In this document: piece after piece, positions 1 through 4,935 of the stretch
How the letters are laid out: each line of letters starts with the position of its first letter
Position numbering within the stretch: the first letter of the stretch is position 1
Assembly (NCBI GenBank): GCA_002401545.1
Contig: NVTJ01000113.1
Location: forward strand, 1 to 7,320
Direction of reading: 5' to 3'
DNA length: 7,320 nucleotides
DNA from: Alphaproteobacteria bacterium
Lineage (GTDB): Bacteria > Pseudomonadota > Alphaproteobacteria > Sphingomonadales > Emcibacteraceae
Made by a program: the position numbers and the translations under genes
Notes under the pieces: generated by a model
Databases searched by the model: none
Told to the model about the DNA's origin: nothing
The model's input: only the letters and a program-made list of their open reading frames with translations

Positions 1-231
1 GATCTTCGCATGAAGCACCTTAATCTCACCATCAATATCACGCTGACGGCCTGTGCTCTTGTTGTCAAAAATATCCTCCATGCCCTCAAGTGTCTGACGT
101 TTCCACGTACTGATCATGTTGGGATGCACCTCATAATGAGCGGCTATTTCATGAATGGTCCTGTCGCCCCGTAAAACTGCGAGCACGACCTTCTTTTTGA
201 AAGCTGATGTAAAGCGACGTCTCTTCGTCAT
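1..231 (-). CDS. IS3-family transposase OrfA (partial, C-terminus off window)
   Basis: This is the DNA-binding subunit of an IS3-type transposase. In the family, OrfA recognises the element's ends and OrfAB, made by programmed frameshifting, performs cut-and-circularise transposition. The start ATG is at 231-229, preceded 6 bases upstream by a good ribosome site (GGAGA, bases 242-238). Seventy-seven codons are visible. The protein opens MTKRRRFTSAFKKKVVLAVL, the basic start typical of this group, followed by a helix-turn-helix at about residues 24-46 (TIHEIAAHYEVHPNMISTWK). The visible part stops at KVLHAKI, just where family members enter their short leucine-zipper tail, so roughly 20 residues of OrfA and all of OrfB are missing. 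It is transcribed away from folD. The family call is firm; the subgroup is not determined. Confidence 0.9.
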   Translation of the reverse strand, partial: MTKRRRFTSAFKKKVVLAVLRGDRTIHEIAAHYEVHPNMISTWKRQTLEGMEDIFDNKSTGRQRDIDGEIKVLHAKI

Positions 232-262
232 ATTTTGTCTCCGAATCTATAATCGGACACAC

Positions 263-297
263 CTTAACAGACTGTGCAAAAATCCGGGACCAGCTCA
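263..297 (-). repeat. Terminal inverted repeat of the IS3-family element
   Basis: On the minus strand the segment starts TGAGCTGGTCCC and ends in TTAAG. It matches the spacing and several key positions of the IS3 terminal repeat: TGA at the tip, a CCC block, a GCACA/GGACA block and a distal TAAG. The partner repeat at the other end is off the window, so the arm is called from family resemblance only. A TTGCAC hexamer inside it (bases 274-279, minus strand) could be a -35 box for orfA with a GATTAT-like -10 at 249-254, but the 19-base spacing is long and the match weak. Confidence 0.55.
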
Positions 298-603
298 CCT
301 TTCAGCATCTAGTTATGACTATTTATGCCATTAATATCTGGCTTCTATTGTGCCGTGGTAAGGTAATACCCCCGTTAAATCCATCACCTATATTTATTGG
401 GGATGGTTTCCCCATCATTATCTTTTTTGCCTTGATGGTCATGATCATCGGGTCGGGAAGGCCAATAAAAGTCCGTTTAAGATGCGGGTAAAATCATGCA
501 AATTGCCTGCTGGTGAATTTTCAGTTGCATCGGGAGCAACAAATCGCAATAAACAGTTATTAATTGCAGGTCCAACCTCGGGAGCCGCCCGGAGGCCTGG
601 ACA
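298..603. other. Non-coding gap between the IS end and folD
   Basis: I see no gene here: plus-strand frames are broken by stops, and the only long minus-strand frame is antisense to folD. The stretch is AT-richer than its flanks. It holds a small hairpin at 399-413 (GGGGA, loop TGGTT, TCCCC) followed about ten bases later by a T run at about 424-429. That T run is too far from the stem for a confident terminator. A weak promoter-like pair, TTGCAT at 525-530 and AATAAA at 548-553 (17-base spacer), is the best candidate for folD but matches consensus poorly. No tRNA or recognisable riboswitch was found. The folD promoter most likely lies here because the IS end reads the other way. Confidence 0.5.
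576..595 (+). promoter_or_regulatory. Hairpin covering the upstream folD ribosome site
   Basis: CCTC (576-579) plus GGG (580-582) can pair with CCC (588-590) plus GAGG (592-595), leaving loop AGCCG and a bulged G at 591. The 3' arm contains GGAGG (591-595), the strong Shine-Dalgarno match for an ATG at 604. The second site, GAAGGA at 610-615, is outside the stem and serves the ATG at 625. The base pairing is seen directly; a regulatory effect is inference. Confidence 0.35.
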
Positions 604-624
604 ATGGATGAAGGATTTAACCCC

Positions 625-1509
625 ATGAGCGCAGATATAATTGATGGCAAGGCTTTTGCCGCAAATTTGAAACAGGATGTGGCCGCACAGGTGGCTATCC
701 TGAAAGAAAAATATGATCTCGTCCCCGGCCTTGCGGTGGTGCTTGTGGGGGAAGACCCGGCAAGTCATATTTATGTGCGCAACAAGAATAAATCCACCGC
801 CGCCGCTGGCATGAACAGTTTTGAGCATCGTCTTGAGCCGGATGTGAGCGAGGCGGAATTGCTGACGCTCGTGAAAAATCTCAATGAGGACCCGGCGGTT
901 CATGGCATTCTGGTACAGTTGCCCTTGCCAAAGCATATCAATGAAGCCGCCGTGATCGATGCCATCTCCCCGGAAAAGGATGTGGATGGTTTTCATGTGA
1001 TCAATTCCGGCCTGCTCGCCACCGGTGGGCGCGGCATGGTGCCCTGCACACCGCTGGGCTGCATTATGATGTTACGGGCCAGACTTGGCGATATGAGCGG
1101 CCTGAATGCGGTGATTGTCGGGCGGTCCAATATTGTTGGCAAGCCCATGGCGCAATTGCTGCTCAACGAGAATTGCACGGTCACCATGGCCCATAGCCGG
1201 ACACGGGACCTGGCCGATGTGGTCCGGCGGGCAGATATTGTGGTTGCTGCGGTTGGGGTGCCGGAACTGGTCAAGGGCAGTTGGATAAAGCAAGGGGCAA
1301 CGGTCATAGATGTGGGCATCAACCGTATTGAAAAGCCAGACGGAAAAACCCGTCTGATCGGCGATGTGGAATATGCCGAAGCGGCCAAACATGCCGCCGC
1401 CATCACCCCGGTTCCCGGCGGTGTCGGCCCCATGACCATCGCGGTGCTGCTGAAAAATACCGTTACCGCTGCCTGCCGGCAGGCCGGGGTTGAGGAGCCG
1501 CAAGTTTAG
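625..1509 (+). CDS. folD: Bifunctional methylenetetrahydrofolate dehydrogenase (NADP+) / methenyltetrahydrofolate cyclohydrolase
   Basis: FolD is a cytosolic homodimer that oxidises 5,10-methylene-THF to methenyl-THF with NADP+ and hydrolyses it to 10-formyl-THF, feeding purine and formyl-Met synthesis. From the ATG at 625 it has 294 residues, normal for the family (about 280-300). Catalytic residues are all visible: Y50 and K54 in the YVRNK motif, Q98 in GILVQLPLP, and D121 in the KDVDGFH signature. The Rossmann half carries VGRSNIVGKP (165-174) for the dinucleotide, and the closing signature PVPGGVGPMT is at 262-271. Start choice: 625 is preceded by GAAGGA (610-615), puts the protein in register with other FolDs (MSA-IIDGK opening), and gives catalytic numbers matching E. 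coli FolD as I recall them. An in-frame ATG at 604 with GGAGG at 591-595 would add seven residues (MDEGFNP) and cannot be excluded. The next same-strand gene begins 69 bases downstream. No key residue is missing. Confidence 0.97.
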   Translation: MSADIIDGKAFAANLKQDVAAQVAILKEKYDLVPGLAVVLVGEDPASHIYVRNKNKSTAAAGMNSFEHRLEPDVSEAELLTLVKNLNEDPAVHGILVQLPLPKHINEAAVIDAISPEKDVDGFHVINSGLLATGGRGMVPCTPLGCIMMLRARLGDMSGLNAVIVGRSNIVGKPMAQLLLNENCTVTMAHSRTRDLADVVRRADIVVAAVGVPELVKGSWIKQGATVIDVGINRIEKPDGKTRLIGDVEYAEAAKHAAAITPVPGGVGPMTIAVLLKNTVTAACRQAGVEEPQV

Positions 1510-1538
1510 ACAGACTCCAGCCTGTCCGCAGGGACCCC

Positions 1539-1557
1539 CACCCCCGTTTTGAGGGTG
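1539..1557 (+). other. Small hairpin between folD and the M1 peptidase
   Basis: CACCC (1539-1543) pairs with GGGTG (1553-1557), with one further C-G pair inside, around a T-rich loop. There is no T run after the 3' arm, so it does not look like an intrinsic terminator. A TTG that would extend the peptidase frame upstream begins in the loop at 1549, which argues against that start. It could mark an mRNA processing or stability site. The role is unknown. Confidence 0.3.
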
Positions 1558-1578
1558 ACAAAACTGAGAAAGAAAATC

Positions 1579-3423
1579 ATGTTTAAACATATAATATTTT
1601 TTCTGACCATTCTGACTTTTCTCGTTAGTCTCTCCGGGGCCGCTTCGGCAAAGGACAGTCATTCCTATGCCAATGTGGATGCTGTGATCAGTACCCACCT
1701 GCATCTTGACCTCACAGTGGACTTTGACCGGAAAGTCCTGACCGGATTTGCCGAATATGACATTGGGCGGGTGGGGCCGAATGACGGTTTTTTTATTCTC
1801 GACACCCGCGATCTTGATATCCACAAAGTGGATGTTCTGGATCATGGCTGGCAACCGACATCTTTCGAACTGGCCGCTGCCGACGCCACTCTGGGGTCAA
1901 AACTGACCATCACCCTGCCGGTCAAGGCCAAAAAAATCCGTATATATTACACCACCCGGCCCGAGGCCTCCGGCCTCCAATGGCTGACCCCGGCACAGAC
2001 GGCGAGCAAGAAATATCCCTTCCTCTTTACCCAGTCAGAGGCCATCCATACCCGCAGTTGGGTACCCATACAGGACACGCCGGCCCTGCGGCTGACCTAC
2101 ACAGCCCATATCAGGACGCCGGAAAATCTCTTCGCGGTGATGAGCGCCGAGAATGACCCGGATGCGCCCCGTGACGGGGACTATAATTTCACCATGGTCC
2201 ATAAAATTCCACCCTACCTGTTGGCACTGGGGGTTGGGGATATTCATTTCAAGGCCATGGCGGGCAATACGGGGATTTATGCCGAGCAATATATACTGGA
2301 TGCGGCGGCAGCGGAATTTGCTGATACCTACAAGATGGTCAAGGTTACGGAAAAGCTTTACGGCCCTTACCGGTGGGGGCGTTATGATATTCTGATGATG
2401 CCGCCAAGCTATCCCATGGGCGGCATGGAAAACCCCATGTTGAGCTTCATCACGCCGACGGTCATTGCCGGGGACAAGAGCCTGGTTGATTTGATCGCCC
2501 ATGAATTGGCCCATAGCTGGTCCGGCAACCTGGTGACCAATGCCAGTTGGGATGATGTGTGGTTAAATGAGGGCATGACGTCATATGTGGAAAACCGCAT
2601 TATGGAGGAAGTTTACGGCTCGGCCCGGGCGATGATGGAAAAGACCCTGTCGGCAGAGGGTCTGCAGCGGGAGATGGAGACGCTGGACCTGCGGGACACG
2701 TCACTGCATGTGGATTTACAGGGCCGTGACCCGGATGGTGCCTTCTCAAATGTTCCCTATGTCAAGGGTCAGTTGTTTCTGGTTTATCTGGAGGAAAAAT
2801 ATGGCCGCGCCGCCTTTGACCCTTTCCTGAAAGGGTATTTTACAACCCATGCCTTTCAGAATATGACTTCGGAAAAATTCATCGCTTACCTGAAAGAAAA
2901 CCTGATGGACAAACACCCCGGTGTGGTCAGCATGGACAAAATAAAAGAGTGGATTTACGGCACAGGTATGCCCGACGATACGCCCAACGCCACCTCCGGT
3001 ATTTTCGCCAAAGTGAGGGCGCAGCAGGCGGCATGGCTCGAGGGAAAAATGACGTTGGAACAGATTCCGACTATGGGGTGGACGGTTCATCAATGGCTGC
3101 ATTTTATCACCAACCTGCCCAAGGATATGACCTCTGACAGAATGGCAGAACTGGACAGGGCTTTTGATCTGGTAAATTCCCGCAATAATGAAATTGCTCA
3201 TGCCTGGCTGTTGCAGGGGCTTAGGCATGGCTATTCAGCCATCACGCCGCGCCTGAGAAGTTACCTGCCGTCCATTGGCCGCCTGAAACTGATCAAGCCC
3301 CTCTACAAGCAGATGGCAGAGACACCAGAAGGGTTGAAGCTGGCCCGGGAAATCTACGCCCCCGCCAGACCCGGCTACCACCCGTCCGCGCAGAAAGCAC
3401 TGGACAAGATTTTAGGGGAATAA
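1579..3423 (+). CDS. Exported M1-family zinc aminopeptidase, leukotriene-A4-hydrolase-like
   Basis: This gluzincin removes N-terminal amino acids from peptides. It has 614 residues from the ATG at 1579. Residues 1-24 form a clear signal peptide (lysine, hydrophobic run, cleavage after AASA), so the enzyme should act in the periplasm or outside. The M1 N-terminal beta domain covers about 30-220. The catalytic domain holds GGMEN (281-285) for substrate N-terminus binding and HELAH (zinc ligands H308, H312; base E309) with third ligand E331 in WLNEG. Y394 matches the transition-state tyrosine (LTA4H Y383). The C-terminal helical domain (about 480-614) is LTA4H-type, with R568 and K570 in GRLK matching the carboxylate-binding R563/K565. 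D386 matches D375, but LTA4H Q136 is Glu (E154), as in plain aminopeptidases, and Y378 is Phe (F389). In-frame TTG 1549 and GTG 1555 would only add a basic tail before the signal peptide; the ribosome site at 1579 is weak (GAGAAAG, 1566-1572). Peptide scavenging is the likely role; epoxide hydrolysis is unsupported. Confidence 0.93.
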   Translation: MFKHIIFFLTILTFLVSLSGAASAKDSHSYANVDAVISTHLHLDLTVDFDRKVLTGFAEYDIGRVGPNDGFFILDTRDLDIHKVDVLDHGWQPTSFELAAADATLGSKLTITLPVKAKKIRIYYTTRPEASGLQWLTPAQTASKKYPFLFTQSEAIHTRSWVPIQDTPALRLTYTAHIRTPENLFAVMSAENDPDAPRDGDYNFTMVHKIPPYLLALGVGDIHFKAMAGNTGIYAEQYILDAAAAEFADTYKMVKVTEKLYGPYRWGRYDILMMPPSYPMGGMENPMLSFITPTVIAGDKSLVDLIAHELAHSWSGNLVTNASWDDVWLNEGMTSYVENRIMEEVYGSARAMMEKTLSAEGLQREMETLDLRDTSLHVDLQGRDPDGAFSNVPYVKGQLFLVYLEEKYGRAAFDPFLKGYFTTHAFQNMTSEKFIAYLKENLMDKHPGVVSMDKIKEWIYGTGMPDDTPNATSGIFAKVRAQQAAWLEGKMTLEQIPTMGWTVHQWLHFITNLPKDMTSDRMAELDRAFDLVNSRNNEIAHAWLLQGLRHGYSAITPRLRSYLPSIGRLKLIKPLYKQMAETPEGLKLAREIYAPARPGYHPSAQKALDKILGE

Positions 3424-3449
3424 TGCATTGGTTTTATATTATCCAGAAA

Positions 3450-3549
3450 GGGCTCTATAACCGAAGCCCATAAGGGCTGAGGCAAGGCCGACTGGCCGCC
3501 CGAGTTAATACGAGGATAGCCTGAGCGCAAGCGCCGGCGATTGAGGCAA
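3450..3549. other. Hairpin-rich GC block before the MATE gene (possible intergenic repeat or leader)
   Basis: The gap between the peptidase stop (3423) and the MATE start (3559) is densely foldable. GGGCT (3450-3454) can pair with AGCCC (3465-3469), or that same AGCCC can pair with a second GGGCT (3474-3478), so the two stems are mutually exclusive. Next, GGC-AA-GGCC (3481-3489) pairs with GGCCGCC (3494-3500) around loop GACT, with the AA bulged. Then GCGCAAGCGC (3525-3534) is a short palindrome, flanked by GCCT (3519-3522) and AGGC (3544-3547). The octamer TGAGGCAA occurs at 3478-3485 and 3542-3549. This style resembles dispersed intergenic palindromic repeats of proteobacteria, but only one copy is in the window. 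The last repeat unit supplies the GAGG that may serve as the MATE ribosome site. Confidence 0.45.
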
Positions 3550-3558
3550 AACAAAAAA

Positions 3559-4935
3559 ATGACCAACACAACAGACACACATAATCCCGGCTGGATAAGG
3601 GAGCGTATGAAGCGGCAGTTCTCGGAACTGGTGCGCCTGTCCTTTCCCATTGTGTTTCAGCGGCTGGGCATTATGACCATGGGTATTGTGGATACGGTGA
3701 TGGTCGGACGCTATTCAACGCAGGAACTGGCTTATCAGAGCATCGGATATGTGCCGGTGGCGACGGTGATTATTATTTCTATCGGGCTGATGATGGGGAC
3801 CATGGTTCTGACCTCAAACGCTTATGGCGCGAAAGATTATAAACTGTGCGGTCGTATTTGGCGGCGGTCTTTGCCTTATGGTTTTGTCCTTGGTATGGGT
3901 GGTTTCGGCATCTGTATATTTGGCGAGCCGATCCTTCTCTTACTGGGGCAGGAGGCGGATATTGCCCGTGGTGGCGGGGTGCTGATGCAGGCGGTGGCCA
4001 TCGGCATTCCCATGACCACTGTCATGCTGGCCTGCACCTTTTTTCTGGAAGGTATTAACCGGCCCCTGCCCGGTATGGTTTTTATGCTCATTGCCAATCT
4101 GGTCAATGTTTTCATGAACTGGATTTTGGTTTACGGCCACATTGGGTTCGCGCCCATGGGGGCGGAGGGGTCTGCCTGGGCCACGACCATTGTCAGGACG
4201 TTCCTTGCCGTGGGCATGATCCTGTTTATCCTGAAGATGAAGGGCCATGAGATATTTGGCATTTGGGAAAGGGTTGACCTGCGGCTCCATAAATGGCGTC
4301 GCCTTCGTCATATTGGTTACGGCGCGGGCCTGACCAATGGGGCGGAACATATGGGCTTTGCGGCGCTGGAGGTTTTCGCCGGTTGGATAGGTCCCCTGAC
4401 ACTGGGCGCCATGGCCATTGCCTTTAATGTCTATGGTATACCCTATATGATCGCTTACGGCGTTGCCGGGGCGACAGCGGTTCGGGTTGGCATCGCCCTT
4501 GGCCGCCGGGACAGCAGAGACCTGTTGCTGGCGGGGACCTGCGGCATGATGTTCAATGTTATACTGATGCTGCCACTGCTTGGCGTTCTGATTATTTTTC
4601 CGGTGGAGATTGCCGGATTTTTCACCACAGAATCCGCGCTTGTTATGGTGACGGTGCCGCTGATTATCCTGTCGGCCTGGATGCTGTTGTTTGACAGTCT
4701 GCAAACGGTGATTGGCAATGCGCTGCGGGGGCGGCGGGATGTCTGGGCGCCGACAGCCTTGTATTTCTTCAGTTATATAATAGTCATGATTCCGCTATCC
4801 TATATTCTGGCTTTTAACCTTGGGCGCGGGGCGGTTGGCTTGTTTGAAAGCTCCGTGGTGGCCAGCATAATCTCATTTGTCCTGCTGACCCTGCGTTTTT
4901 ATTATCTGTCCTACGTGGATTTCAAGCGGCCTTAA
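3559..4935 (+). CDS. MATE-family multidrug efflux transporter (NorM-like)
   Basis: This inner-membrane antiporter uses an Na+ or H+ gradient to expel cationic or polyaromatic compounds. At 458 residues with about twelve hydrophobic segments it is full length for MATE proteins. The two-lobed pattern is visible: first-helix signature ending DTVMVGR (D45 onward), FLEGINRP (162-169) near the end of the N-lobe, then the C-lobe with GFAALEVFAG, where E271 sits where NorM proteins have their TM7 cation-binding glutamate. LFDSLQTV (D379) and NALRGRRD follow in the TM10 region. The ATG at 3559 has only a distant GAGG (3543-3546, 12 bases away). An alternative ATG at 3607 has a closer AAGGGAG but would remove 16 hydrophilic residues before TM1; TTG 3541 would add six. 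It ends inside the 3' end of the convergent RND gene, with a 14-base overlap. Substrate cannot be told from sequence. Confidence 0.95.
   Translation: MTNTTDTHNPGWIRERMKRQFSELVRLSFPIVFQRLGIMTMGIVDTVMVGRYSTQELAYQSIGYVPVATVIIISIGLMMGTMVLTSNAYGAKDYKLCGRIWRRSLPYGFVLGMGGFGICIFGEPILLLLGQEADIARGGGVLMQAVAIGIPMTTVMLACTFFLEGINRPLPGMVFMLIANLVNVFMNWILVYGHIGFAPMGAEGSAWATTIVRTFLAVGMILFILKMKGHEIFGIWERVDLRLHKWRRLRHIGYGAGLTNGAEHMGFAALEVFAGWIGPLTLGAMAIAFNVYGIPYMIAYGVAGATAVRVGIALGRRDSRDLLLAGTCGMMFNVILMLPLLGVLIIFPVEIAGFFTTESALVMVTVPLIILSAWMLLFDSLQTVIGNALRGRRDVWAPTALYFFSYIIVMIPLSYILAFNLGRGAVGLFESSVVASIISFVLLTLRFYYLSYVDFKRP

Larger units (their letters stand above)
1..297 (-). mobile_element. IS3-family insertion sequence, one terminal part (rest lies off the left edge)
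   Basis: The left 297 bases are the orfA-proximal end of an IS3-family element oriented right to left. Two things support this: an OrfA-type transposase N-terminus starting at base 231, and an outer terminus that, read on the minus strand from base 297, begins TGAGCTGGTCCC. That opening resembles the IS3 terminal repeat as I remember it (TGATCTTACCCAG, then a GTGGACAC-like and a TAAG stretch, matched here by TTGCACAG and TTAAG). OrfB and the other terminus are outside the window, so intactness cannot be judged. IS3 elements duplicate about 3 bases of target; the flanking CCT at 298-300 would be one copy, but this cannot be tested here. The boundary at 297 is inferred from the terminus, not from a second copy. 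Confidence 0.8.

Noticed and set aside
241..258. Imperfect palindrome TCCGA...TCGGA just upstream of orfA as an operator
   Set aside because: Only five pairs form and the inner bases do not match. It lies inside the IS leader, so it may be part of the element's own promoter, but nothing supports a repressor site.
399..429. Possible intrinsic terminator (GGGGA/TCCCC stem followed by a T run)
   Set aside because: The stem is only 5 bp and the T run starts about ten bases after it, so it does not fit the intrinsic terminator pattern. It is mentioned only as part of the gap.
298..624. Folate-sensing riboswitch upstream of folD
   Set aside because: I could not recognise a conserved THF riboswitch core; only the small stem at 576-595 is evident. 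An Infernal search with the Rfam THF models would settle it.
445..996. Minus-strand open frame covering the gap before folD
   Set aside because: Its start is inside folD on the opposite strand and its C-terminal part in the gap matches no family I know. I treat the gap as non-coding.
1072..1854. Long open frame on the minus strand across folD and the peptidase start
   Set aside because: It is antisense to two certain genes, has no recognisable domain, and its low-complexity His/Gly/Pro-rich composition is typical of a shadow of GC-biased codons.
3375..3650. Minus-strand open frame spanning the gap before the MATE gene
   Set aside because: It begins inside the MATE gene and ends inside the peptidase gene, both on the other strand. 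Its middle is just the translation of the hairpin-rich block, a common source of spurious small proteins.
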